Below, one piece after another: positions 27,311 to 35,914 of a stretch of 64,000 bases of DNA. How positions within the stretch are numbered: the stretch's first letter is position 1; every line of letters begins with the position of its first letter. The position numbers and the translations under genes were made by a program. The stretch is from NCBI GenBank assembly GCA_963723455.1, contig CAVRQM010000001.1:620001-684000 (forward strand), given 5' to 3'. The notes under the pieces were generated by a model. The model saw only the letters and a program-made list of their open reading frames with translations. It ran no database searches and had not been told where the DNA came from. Origin of the DNA: CAVRQM01 sp963723455. GTDB taxonomy: Bacteria > Pseudomonadota > Alphaproteobacteria > Acetobacterales > Acetobacteraceae.

Positions 27311-27425
27311 GATACCTCCAATATCGCACCGGTGACCGGTGACCGGCGCCCGGCGCGGCCGGACCGAGACGGGCTCGCCTCACCTCCGGGACTGGCGCAG
27401 GAACGCGCGCCCGGACCGCAGCGCG

Positions 27426-28058
27426 TCAATCGAACTCCGTCGCCAGACCCGGCTCCCGCCAATGCGCGAACATGCGCCGCAACTGGTGGGGCAGCACCCG
27501 GCCGGTGGAGAGATCCTGCGGCAGCGCGTCCTCGGTGAAGAACGCCGCCTCGCTGGTCTCCAGGCTTGCCGCCGCCGTGCCGCCCATGATCTCGCAGACG
27601 AAGAACATCTTGACGCAGCTGAAGAACGCCGGCGTGTGGCCCTGCCGGGTGCGGTCCCAAACCGCGGCGCATTTGGTCACCCGGGCGACGAAGCCGCTTT
27701 CCTCGAGCACTTCCTTGGCCACGTTTCCGGCCGGCGTGACGTTCACATCCGCCCAGCCCCCCGGCAGCGTCCAGCGGCCGGCATCCTGCACCTCGCGCAC
27801 CATCAGCAACCGGCCGTCCGCGTCGAAACATGCGCCGCGCACATCGACCTTCGGCGTCGCGTACCCCGTCTCGCCGGCGAACAGCCCGAGCAGGTCCGCC
27901 GCGTCCGCGCCGGTGCCCGCCGCCGCCATGCGCGCGGCCAGCAGGCGCAGCGCCTCGTAGCGTTCGCGGTCGTACGGGTCGCGCGTGAACGCCAGCCCGG
28001 TCTGCGCGATCGCCTGGATGTCGCGCGCCCAGCCCAGCCATTGCGGCTCGCCGGTCAT
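27426..28058 (-). CDS. Nudix hydrolase with N-terminal helical domain
   Basis: 210 residues. The N-terminal part (DIQAIAQTGLAFTRDPYDRER) is the small helical domain found in one Nudix hydrolase group. The Nudix box is LPGGWADVN ... KEVLEESGF, which keeps the metal-binding EXXEE glutamates but lacks the first glutamate of the canonical box. These enzymes cleave nucleoside-diphosphate-linked substrates, commonly nucleotide sugars. Its ATG overlaps the thioesterase stop, so it belongs to the rnc-era-thioesterase operon. Confidence 0.85.
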   Translation of the reverse strand: MTGEPQWLGWARDIQAIAQTGLAFTRDPYDRERYEALRLLAARMAAAGTGADAADLLGLFAGETGYATPKVDVRGACFDADGRLLMVREVQDAGRWTLPGGWADVNVTPAGNVAKEVLEESGFVARVTKCAAVWDRTRQGHTPAFFSCVKMFFVCEIMGGTAAASLETSEAAFFTEDALPQDLSTGRVLPHQLRRMFAHWREPGLATEFD

Positions 28059-28450
28059 TCCCCCGGCAGCTCCCGCGGCCGCCGCGCGTCGTCGATCGCC
28101 ACGAACACGAACACCGCCGACGTCACCCTGGTCACCGCCTCGCCGTGGCGCGCGCGCTTCCAGGCCTCGATTGCCACGCGCATCGACGTGCGCCCGGTCG
28201 AGGCAATGCGGGCGTAGATCGTCACCTCGTCGCCGACCGCGACCGGGCTGATGAACGTCATGCCCTCCACGGCGACCGTCGCCGCCCGGCCGCGCGCGCG
28301 ACGCAGAGCCAGGTTGCCGCCGGCCAGATCCATCTGCGCCATGATCCAGCCGCCGAAGATGTCGCCATTGGCGTTGGTGTCGGCCGGCATCGCGATCGTG
28401 CGGATCGCCAGTTCGCCCACCGGATGCTCGGCCCCTGGCTGCAGGCTCAA
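28055..28450 (-). CDS. Acyl-CoA thioesterase, hotdog fold (YciA-like)
   Basis: 131 residues with the hotdog pattern MPADTNANGDIFGGWIMAQMD, whose N-x-x-G-D-I-F-G-G-W segment holds the catalytic acid, then FISPVAVGDEVTIYARI. YciA-like enzymes hydrolyse acyl-CoA. The start is a TTG at 28450, overlapping the era stop (TTGA), and the end overlaps the nudix start, so the gene is coupled on both sides. Confidence 0.87.
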   Translation of the reverse strand: MSLQPGAEHPVGELAIRTIAMPADTNANGDIFGGWIMAQMDLAGGNLALRRARGRAATVAVEGMTFISPVAVGDEVTIYARIASTGRTSMRVAIEAWKRARHGEAVTRVTSAVFVFVAIDDARRPRELPGE

Positions 28451-29355
28451 GGCGGCGCGTCCTCCAGCCCGATCGCGCGCAGCCGGGCGGCCTCTGCGTC
28501 CCAGCCGGCGCGCTCCTTGACGTTCAGGAACAGGTGGACCGGCCTCTCCAGCAGCGAGGTCAGCTGTGCGCGCGCCTTCGCGCCGATGTCGCGGATCTTC
28601 TGCCCGCCGGCGCCGATCAGGATCGCCTTGTGCCCGGCGCGGGCCACGTACACAGTCGCGTCGATGCGGATGGAGCCGTCGCGGCGCTCGGCGAAGCTCT
28701 CCGTCTCCACGGTGGCGCCGTACGGCACTTCCTCGTGCGTCTGCAGGAAGATCTGCTCGCGCACCACCTCCGCCGCCAGCAGGCGGTCGGGCAGGTCGGT
28801 GAGGTCGTCCGGCGGATACAGGAACGGCCCCTCCGGCATCGCGGCGGCCAGAGCGTCGAGGAACTCGGCCAGCCCGTCGCCGTGCGCGGCAGAGACCATG
28901 TAGCTTTCGGCGAAGCTGCCCAGCGCGTTCATCCCCGCGACAAGCGGCAGCAGCCGCGCCGGCGTCGTCGCGTCGATCTTGTTCAGCACCAGCCATTTGC
29001 GCGTCGGGCTGTCGGCCAGCCGGGCCGCGATCTCGCGCACCTGCTCGGTGATGCCAGACGCGGCGTCCACCAGGAACAGCACCAGGTCCGCGTCCTTCGC
29101 CCCGCTCCAGGCGGCTGCCACCATCGCGCGGTCGAGCCGCCGCTTCGGGCGGAAGATGCCGGGCGTATCGACCAGCAGCACCTGCGCCTGTGCCGGCGGC
29201 GCCCCGTGCATCAGGATGCCCAGCACGCGGCTGCGCGTGGTCTGCGCCTTCGGGCTGACGATCGACAGCTTGGCCCCGGTCAGCCGGTTCAGCAGCGTGG
29301 ACTTGCCGGCGTTCGGCGCGCCGATGATGGCAGCGAAGCCGCAGCGCGTGGTCAT
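28447..29355 (-). CDS. era: GTPase Era
   Basis: 302 residues. G1 GAPNAGKSTLLNRLTG, G3 DTPGIF, G4 NKID, and the C-terminal KH domain with GHKAILIGAGGQKIRDIG. Era binds 16S rRNA and assists 30S assembly. It overlaps rnc upstream (ATGA) and the thioesterase downstream, the classical lepB-rnc-era order. Confidence 0.96.
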   Translation of the reverse strand: MTTRCGFAAIIGAPNAGKSTLLNRLTGAKLSIVSPKAQTTRSRVLGILMHGAPPAQAQVLLVDTPGIFRPKRRLDRAMVAAAWSGAKDADLVLFLVDAASGITEQVREIAARLADSPTRKWLVLNKIDATTPARLLPLVAGMNALGSFAESYMVSAAHGDGLAEFLDALAAAMPEGPFLYPPDDLTDLPDRLLAAEVVREQIFLQTHEEVPYGATVETESFAERRDGSIRIDATVYVARAGHKAILIGAGGQKIRDIGAKARAQLTSLLERPVHLFLNVKERAGWDAEAARLRAIGLEDAPP

Positions 29356-30167
29356 GCCGACAGCGTCCGCAGCAGCGCCTCGGCCGCCAGCCGCTCGGCC
29401 ATCCGCTTGGTGCCCGCAGCAGCGGTGGCCTGGCTCTCGCCGGCCGTGACGCGGATGGTGAACAGCGGCTCGTGCGGCGGCCCCTCGCGCCCGGCCAGGT
29501 CATAGACCGGAAGCGGCCGCCCGCGCGCCAGCAGGAACTCCTGCAGCGCGGTCTTGGCGTCCTTCGGCGGCTCGACATGCTCCTCGATCGCCGTGGCCCA
29601 GGCGGCGCGCACGAAGCGCCGGGCCGGCTCCAGCCCGGCATCCAGATAGGTCGCGCCGATCAGCGCCTCGACCGCGTCGGCCAGCACGGTGGCGCGGTGG
29701 CGCACCCCGGCGCGGCTCTCGCCCTCGGCCACCGACAGCAGCGCCGGCAGCCCGCGCTGCTCCGCGATCGCGGCGATCACCGGCTGCGACACCAGGTGCG
29801 CGAGGCGCGGCCCCAGCCGGCCCTCCTGCTCGTCGGGAAACCGCTCGGCCAGCCACTCGGCCATCAGCAAGCCCAGCACGCGGTCGCCCACGAACTCCAG
29901 CCGCTCGTTGGAGCCGCATCCGCTGCTCGGCGCCTGGCGTCCGCGCGACAGCCGCTTGCCGCTGATCGCCGAGCGGTGGGTCAGCGCCTCTGCCAGCAGC
30001 CGGGGACGCGCGAAGCGATGGCCCAGGAACGCCTCGGCAGCGGTCGGCCCGGCAGCAATCGGCCCGGCGGCGATCGGCTCGCCGGCGGAAGAGGGCGTCG
30101 CCGCGGCGCGGGCCGCGCTCAGGTGATCCCCATCAGCAGCCGCGACCAGCGGATCTCGAACGGCCAC
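29352..30167 (-). CDS. rnc: Ribonuclease III
   Basis: Signature NERLEFVGDRVLGLLMAE with the metal-binding glutamate and aspartate, VLADAVEALIGATYLDAG, and a C-terminal double-stranded RNA-binding domain (DAKTALQEFLLARGRPLPVY). It processes rRNA precursors. The start is unclear: GTG at 30167 or 30185 makes it overlap lepB by about 50-70 bases, while no good start lies just after the lepB stop. Two oddities: a low-complexity leader containing AGEPIAAGPIAAGPTAAE, and about 12 extra residues (around SRGRQAPSSGCG) directly before the signature. Confidence 0.88.
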   Translation of the reverse strand: MAVRDPLVAAADGDHLSAARAAATPSSAGEPIAAGPIAAGPTAAEAFLGHRFARPRLLAEALTHRSAISGKRLSRGRQAPSSGCGSNERLEFVGDRVLGLLMAEWLAERFPDEQEGRLGPRLAHLVSQPVIAAIAEQRGLPALLSVAEGESRAGVRHRATVLADAVEALIGATYLDAGLEPARRFVRAAWATAIEEHVEPPKDAKTALQEFLLARGRPLPVYDLAGREGPPHEPLFTIRVTAGESQATAAAGTKRMAERLAAEALLRTLSA

Positions 30168-30937
30168 ATCCAGAACTCCCACCACGGATCGGTGGCGTCG
30201 ATGCTGAAGAAGATGAACTCGGCGCGGCCGACCAGGTTTTCGATCGGGATGAACCCGACCGCGTTCATGTAGCGGCTGTCCTCGCTGTTATCGCGATTGT
30301 CGCCCATCGCGAACACGTCTCCGGGCGGCACCGTGTACACCTCGGTGTCATTCATGCCGCCCTGGTCGAACTCCTTGATGATCGGGTGCGCCTTGCCGCC
30401 CGGCGGCGGCGGCGGCAGGGTCTCGATATATTCCTTGTCGACCATCTGAGGGCCGTCGCCCTCGACGGTGTAGTCGCCGACCAGCCGGCGCGGCACCGGG
30501 GTCTGCATGTCGTTCACGTACAGCTGCCCGCCGCGCACCTGGATGCGGTCGCCGGGCAGCCCGATGATGCGCTTGATGTAGTCGATCGACGGATCGCGCG
30601 GCAGCTTGAACACCGCCACGTCGCCGCGCTTGGGCATCGTCGCCAGGATGCGGCCGGAGAAGATGTCCGGCGCGAACGGCAGCGAGAAATGGCTGTAGCC
30701 ATACGAGAACTTCGAGACGAACAGGTAGTCGCCCACCAGCAGCGTCGGGATCATCGAGCCGGACGGGATGTTGAACGGCTCGACCGCCACGGTCCGGATC
30801 ACCAGCGCGATCAGCACGGCATAGACCACCGTCTTGACCGTATCGAGCACGCCGCCCGATTTGGCTGCCGACTTGCCGCCCGGCTTGCCGGCCAACTTGC
30901 TCGTCGTCTTGCGCTTGGTCGTGGTTGTCGGGGGCAT
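30119..30937 (-). CDS. lepB: Signal peptidase I (LepB)
   Basis: 272 residues. A basic Lys/Thr-rich cytoplasmic start is followed by one membrane helix (VKTVVYAVLIALVIRTVAV), the catalytic serine in IPSGSMIPTLLVGD, the catalytic lysine in YIKRIIGLPGDRI and the conserved MGDNRDNSEDSRY box. It removes signal peptides of exported proteins. It heads the lepB-rnc-era cluster. The 133 bases upstream (30938-31070) probably hold its promoter; I see no clear element there. Confidence 0.95.
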   Translation of the reverse strand: MPPTTTTKRKTTSKLAGKPGGKSAAKSGGVLDTVKTVVYAVLIALVIRTVAVEPFNIPSGSMIPTLLVGDYLFVSKFSYGYSHFSLPFAPDIFSGRILATMPKRGDVAVFKLPRDPSIDYIKRIIGLPGDRIQVRGGQLYVNDMQTPVPRRLVGDYTVEGDGPQMVDKEYIETLPPPPPGGKAHPIIKEFDQGGMNDTEVYTVPPGDVFAMGDNRDNSEDSRYMNAVGFIPIENLVGRAEFIFFSIDATDPWWEFWMWPFEIRWSRLLMGIT

Positions 30938-31070
30938 GGCGCCGATACAGCCGATCACAGGTCGTGGAAAGGCGCGGATGAAGCCCGCCGGGGGGTGGCG
31001 AGTCAAGGACGCCACACCGCCGCAGCACCGTTCCGACTGCTCCGGCCGCCACGATGCCGCCCACGCGCCG

Positions 31071-34005
31071 CTACCGGAACGGCAGCTCCAGGCTGCCCAG
31101 CAGCCGCCGATACACCGCCGCCGCGCTGGCCGGAGAGTACAGCGCCCGCACCCGCTCCGTGGCGCGGCGCGACAGCGCCTCCCAGCCCGGCGGGTTGTCG
31201 TGCAGCCGCGCCACCACGCGCGCGAAGGCATCCGGCGCGCGCGCGATGGCAACGCCGTCGCCCTCCTCCAGCCCGGTGCCTTCGAACGCGATCGGCGTGC
31301 CCACAACCGGCACGCCATGCGCCAGGCTGGTCGCCACCTTGCCCTTGAAGCCTGCGCCGTAGCGCAGCGGCGCCAGCGACAGGCGCACGCGGTCCAGCAG
31401 GCCGGGCAGGTCGCCGACCCAGCCATGCACAACGATCTCGGGGCCGGCCAGGCCGGCCACCTCCGGCGGCGGATCGGCCCCGGCCACATGCAGCACCAAG
31501 CCGGGGCGCAGCCGGCGCAACGTCGGCAGCACCGCCTCGACGTACCATCGCACCGCGTCCACGTTCGGCCGGTGCGCGAAGCTGCCGACGAACAGCAGCC
31601 CGTCGCGCGATGAGAACTCCGGGCCGGGGGGCGCCGGCTCGACGATCCAGCGCAACAGATGCAGCTTCGCCGGGTCGTTCTCCGACGCCAGCAGCGCCAG
31701 TTCGTAGTCGCTCAGCAGCAGCGTCGCGTCGGCCGCGCGCACGCAGGCCAGTTCGCGCGCCCGCGCCCGCCGCCGCCCCGCCGCCTCCGGCCTGCCGCCC
31801 AGCAGCGCCGCCTCACGCGATTCCCGCAGGAAGTGCAGATCGGCAGGGGCGAACACCAGCTTGGCGCGCGGCGCCAGTTCGCGCACCGCCGGACCCAGCG
31901 CGGTCGCGTTGGCGTGGCGCACCAGCTGCACCAGATCCAGCGTCGCCCCATGGTCGCGCAGATACTGCATGACCGAGGGATGCTGTGGCGGCGCCGCCAC
32001 TTCGATGCCGAGCCGCTCCAGGGCGCGGCGATCCTGCTCGCCCACAGGGGCGGCGCTGGCCGGGGCGAAGGTAACCCGCCAGCCGAGCCGGCGCAGCACC
32101 CGCATCTGCGCGAGCGCCGCCACCGACCCGGCGTCGCGATCCGGCCGCGGCACCGAGTCGTCCACCACCAGCGCGTGCCCGACGGCGGCCTCGGCCACGC
32201 CGCCGGAAGTCAGCCTCCGCCTTCAGCAGGGCCAGGCGCAGCCGTCTTGCGTCCTCGTCGGCCCCGGTCAGATCGGGCAGAGTGCGGGCGGGATCGGCCT
32301 CCAGCCCGCTCCACAGCGCCGCGGCCGCGGGCTGCAGCAGCACCGGCTCGCCCGCGCCACCCGGCCGCGCCGCGCGCAACCCGGCGCACAGCGCGACGAC
32401 GGCGTGGCCCAGGCGACGGAATCCGGCATCCAGCCCGCCATGCTCGACCAGCCGCGCGCGATCGGCGGCGCAGGCCAGGGCGGCGACCGCGGCGACCGGA
32501 CGCAGCACGCGATGTTCGCTGCGGTCCGCCTCGGCGAACTGCGCCGGATCGCGCAGCAGCGCGCCGCGCCCGATGGCGAACCCGCCATGCTGCAGCAGCC
32601 CGTCCGCCCGCAGCACCTGGCTGCCCACCAGCACCGCGCCCGGCTCGGCGGCGAAGGTCGCCTGCATCGCGCCGAGCCAATCCGCGGTCACCGCCACCAT
32701 CGGATCGACGATGGCGACCAGCCCCGCCGCGCTGCGCTCGATCGCCTGGTTGCAGGCGGCGACCAGCCCGGCCGGGGCGCACCGCTCGTATCGCAGCCCG
32801 CGCACCAGGCCGGGCAGCAGCGCCGTCTGCGCATCGGCATCACCCGGATCCAGCAGCAGCAGCTCGCCCGCAGCATCCAGGTCGGCCGCGCGCATCGCCG
32901 CGAGGCAGCGATGCACCGCCTCCGCCGGCTCGGTCGCCGGCACGATCACCAGCACCGCCGGCGGCCGGGCCGGCGCGCGCAAGTCCAGCGCCGGCAGCCG
33001 CGCCGCCAGCGCGTCCAGCGTGGCGCGCACCCCCCGGCCCGGCCCGAACGACCGGGCATCCTCCGGCGCGCCGTCGGCCAGCTCGCGGAAGAACGCCGCC
33101 ACCGTGCCGAACAGGGCGCGCGCCGCGCGTTCCTCCGCCTCGGGCTGGTCGGCGGCCTGCCGCTCCATAGCATCCAATTTGCCGCGCAGCAGTCGGACCT
33201 GCTGCTCCAGCGCGGCGACCCGCTGCTCGCTCTCGGCCAGCCGGCCGATGCGCAGCGTCACCGGGTCGCCCAGCGTCCGGCCGCCGCCGCCGCTCTCCTG
33301 CACCGTGATCCGCAGCGTGCCCTTCTGCGCCAGCACGTCGTACGGCAGGGCGAAGGCAAAGCCGTGGCGGCCGTCGCCGATGCCGGCCTGCTGCAGGTCG
33401 GCGCGCCAGGTCGAGGCCTCGGTCGCGCCCACCACCGCCCCGTCCACCAGCACGTCCAGCGACACCTTTCGGCCCGGGCTATGCGGATCCCAGCACCAGC
33501 CGGACACCCAGCCGTCGCGCGTCACCCGGTCCAGGTTGCCGGACAGGGCCGGCCGGGCGGCCCGCGCGACGGCGCGCGCGCCGGCTCGCTCGGGGCGGGT
33601 CCGCGCCGCCCCGGGTGCTGCGGCCGGCGCACCCCAGCTCACCCGCACCGGCTCGCCCACCAGTTGCCCGGTCGCCACATCGCGAACCGCTACCTCGACC
33701 GCGACGCCGGATTTCAGCAGGCCCGGGGCGAGCCGGACCAGGAAGCCGTGCGCGGCTGCCTCGCCGGCTGCCGCCTCGGCGCGCGGACGGTCGCAGACGG
33801 CGCGCGCGACCACGTGACCGTCGATCGTCACCGCAATGGTCCGGTGCTGCTGCGGCGTGGCGGGAGCGAGGCACCAGCCCTCCAGCGTGCCGTCCGCCTC
33901 CACCCGATCCAGGCTGCCCAGCAGACGTGGCACGGGGTCGGCGCGTCTGGCCGGCCCGTTCTGTCTGGGCGCTCTGGACGGCGGCTGCGGCATGGCCGGC
34001 TTCAT
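31071..34005 (-). CDS. Large GT2-GT4 glycosyltransferase with N-terminal beta modules (frameshift)
   Basis: Two N-terminal modules of about 100 residues share the pattern GSLDRVEADGTLEGWCLAP / GNLDRVTRDGWVSGWCWDP, followed by a short coiled coil (QRVAALEQQVRLLRGKLDAM) and a GT2-like domain (VLVIVPATEPAEAVHRCLAA, AGLVAIVDPMVAV). Near base 32205 the frame changes. The rest, beginning HALVVDDSVPRPDRDAGS, is a GT4-type domain ending with LAPLRYGAGFKGKVATSLAH and VVGTPIAFEGTGL. In related proteins this run lies inside one chain, so a single-base error or a natural split is likely. Total about 977 residues. The ATG overlaps the HddC-GmhB stop (ATGA). Probably a polysaccharide assembly enzyme. Confidence 0.7.
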
Positions 34006-35270
34006 GCCGTGGCGGCGGCGCGTCTGTCCAGCAGCATTGTTACGGCCGCGTGCAGATCGCCGCCACAGAACAGCACGCCGTCGATGCCGGCGGCAGCGGC
34101 GGCCTGCATGTCGGACGCCTGATCGCCGAGCATGACGCAGCCGGCCGGATCCAGCGCCCAGGCGCGCATCAGGCTGCGCAGCATCCCTGGTCCCGGCTTG
34201 CGCCGATCATCCTCGCGCACATGGGCCGCCACCACTCCCTGCGGATGGGTCGGGCAGTAGCGCCAGTCATCCACGGTGCCGCCGGCCTGGCGCAGTGTCT
34301 CGGCCATGTGCGCGTGCAGCGCCCGCACCGCGTCCTCGTCGAAATAGCCGCGCGCCACGCCCGACTGGTTGGTGGCCACGAAGACGTGCCAGCCGCGACC
34401 GCAGGCCGCGCGCACCGCCGCGCGCGCGCCGGGGATCCAGTCCAGCCGCTCGCGCGTGCCGACATAGCCGTGATCGACATTCAGCACCCCGTCGCGATCC
34501 AGGATCAGCGCCGGCCGGCCCAGCAGCCGTCCCGGCAGTTCGGCACGGGCGCGGGCCAGATCGGCCGGGATGCCGATGTCGATGAACCAGCCGCCGCACA
34601 CCGTCCCGCGCAGCGCGCCGGCGGCGGCCAGCGCCGGCATCACATCGCGCTCCAGCGAGCCGGTCCCGCCGCAGCGCTCCGCTACCGAGCGCGATAGGAC
34701 GGCGACGCCGCCATGGATCAGCGCCGGGCCGCTGTCGCCGGATGGCGCGAAGCCGGTGATCCGCCCGCCGGCCAGCCTCGCCACGCCGTAGCGGCGCGCA
34801 TCGTCCACCTGCCGCAGCAGCAGATGGCCCAGCGTGCCGGGCGGATCGGCGGCGGCGGCGGCCAGCAGGGCGGCGAGGTTGGTGTCGAACAGCAAATCGC
34901 CGTTCAGCAGGATAAACCGCTCGTCCAGTCGCGGCAGCGCCCGGCGCAGCGCGCCGCCGGTGCCGGCCGGGGCAGGTTCCTCGATGACCGTCAGGCGCAA
35001 CGGCCGCGGCAGCGCGGCCGCCAGGGCGGGAACCGCCTCGCGCACCCGCGCGGCCAGATGACCGGCGAGCAGCAGCGCCTCCTCCACGCCGTAGCGGCAG
35101 AGTTCTCGCAGCAGCCAGGCCAGATGCGGCCGGTCGCCGATCGCCAGCAGCGGCTTCGGCGTCTCCGAGGCGAGCGCGCCGAGCCGCGTGCCGAGGCCGC
35201 CGACCAGAACCGCGGCCTGCCGGATGGTGGCCGGGCGGGTCACCGCGCGCCGGTCATTCGCGCCGGTCAT
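34002..35270 (-). CDS. Fused heptose-1-phosphate nucleotidyltransferase and GmhB-type phosphatase
   Basis: A 422-residue two-domain protein. Residues about 17-245 are a nucleotidyltransferase (VLVGGLGTRLGALA, TPKPLLAIGDRP, NGDLLFDT), like HddC. The rest is a HAD phosphatase of the GmhB type (LILDRDGVLNVDHGYVG, VFVATNQSGVARGYF, CPTHPQG, RKPGPGML, GDQASDM). These are steps of activated D-glycero-D-manno-heptose synthesis: dephosphorylation of the 1,7-bisphosphate and coupling of the 1-phosphate to a nucleotide (GDP in HddC enzymes). The heptose kinase is not in the window. The start ATG is the second of three repeated copies of a 13-base unit. Confidence 0.85.
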   Translation of the reverse strand: MTGANDRRAVTRPATIRQAAVLVGGLGTRLGALASETPKPLLAIGDRPHLAWLLRELCRYGVEEALLLAGHLAARVREAVPALAAALPRPLRLTVIEEPAPAGTGGALRRALPRLDERFILLNGDLLFDTNLAALLAAAAADPPGTLGHLLLRQVDDARRYGVARLAGGRITGFAPSGDSGPALIHGGVAVLSRSVAERCGGTGSLERDVMPALAAAGALRGTVCGGWFIDIGIPADLARARAELPGRLLGRPALILDRDGVLNVDHGYVGTRERLDWIPGARAAVRAACGRGWHVFVATNQSGVARGYFDEDAVRALHAHMAETLRQAGGTVDDWRYCPTHPQGVVAAHVREDDRRKPGPGMLRSLMRAWALDPAGCVMLGDQASDMQAAAAAGIDGVLFCGGDLHAAVTMLLDRRAAATA

Positions 35271-35288
35271 TCGCGCCGGTCATTCGGG
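35252..35288. repeat. Three-copy 13-bp tandem repeat over the gmhA/hddC-gmhB junction
   Basis: The unit CGCCGGTCATTCG occurs three times. On the minus strand every copy contains GAATGACC, so each holds both a TGA and an ATG. The copy at 35280-35283 ends gmhA; the middle copy (35270) starts the next gene; the third is internal. Confidence 0.85.
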
Positions 35289-35882
35289 GCGCGGACAGAC
35301 CGCCCGTTCGACCAGCGCGCAGACCAGGTGGGCGGCGGTGATGTGAACCTGCTGGATCATCGGCGTCCAGTCGGACGGCGCGCGCAGCACGATGTCGCAC
35401 AGGTCGGCCATCGGCCCCGGCTCGGCCCCCGCCAGCCCCAGCGTGACCATCCCCGCCGCGCGCGCCGCCGCGAACGCGGCCAGCACGTTGGGCGAACGGC
35501 CGGAGGTGGAGATGCCGAGGAACACGTCGCCCGGCCGGCCCAGCGCCCGCACCTGCCGCTCGAACACGTGGACGAAGCCGTAATCGTTGCCGATCGCCAG
35601 CATCGCCGAGCTATCGGTGGTCAGCGCGATGGCCGGCAGCGGCGCCCGGTCGTACATCAGCCGCGAGACGAACTCCCCGGCGATATGCTGCGCGTCTCCG
35701 GCGCTGCCGCCATTGCCGGCCACCAGCAGTTTTCCACTGCCGCGCAATGAGGCGGCTATGGCGTCGGCCATTGCGATCAGGGTTGCCCGATGCGTCGGGT
35801 CGGCGGCGAACTCCTGCGCGACCGTGGCTGACTGGGCGAGGTAGGCGGCGGCGTAGGCGTTCGGGTCTGCTGCTGCGTCCAT
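35280..35882 (-). CDS. gmhA: Sedoheptulose-7-phosphate isomerase GmhA
   Basis: 200 residues with the SIS-domain pattern LLVAGNGGSAGDAQHIAGEF and ISTSGRSPNVLAAF, plus the metal/substrate segment ALTTDSSAMLAIGNDYGF, matching GmhA. It converts sedoheptulose 7-phosphate to D-glycero-D-manno-heptose 7-phosphate, the first committed heptose step. It lies 32 bases after the carotenoid-cluster aldehyde dehydrogenase and directly before the fused HddC-GmhB gene, so the three are likely co-transcribed. Confidence 0.92.
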   Translation of the reverse strand: MDAAADPNAYAAAYLAQSATVAQEFAADPTHRATLIAMADAIAASLRGSGKLLVAGNGGSAGDAQHIAGEFVSRLMYDRAPLPAIALTTDSSAMLAIGNDYGFVHVFERQVRALGRPGDVFLGISTSGRSPNVLAAFAAARAAGMVTLGLAGAEPGPMADLCDIVLRAPSDWTPMIQQVHITAAHLVCALVERAVCPRPE

Positions 35883-35914
35883 CGCATACAGGTAGAGCAG
35901 CAGCAGGCAGTCCG

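Noticed and set aside
27311..27425. Operator or RNA gene in the recO-nudix gap
   Set aside because: Only a short GGTGACC direct repeat is visible in 115 bases; nothing supports a specific element.
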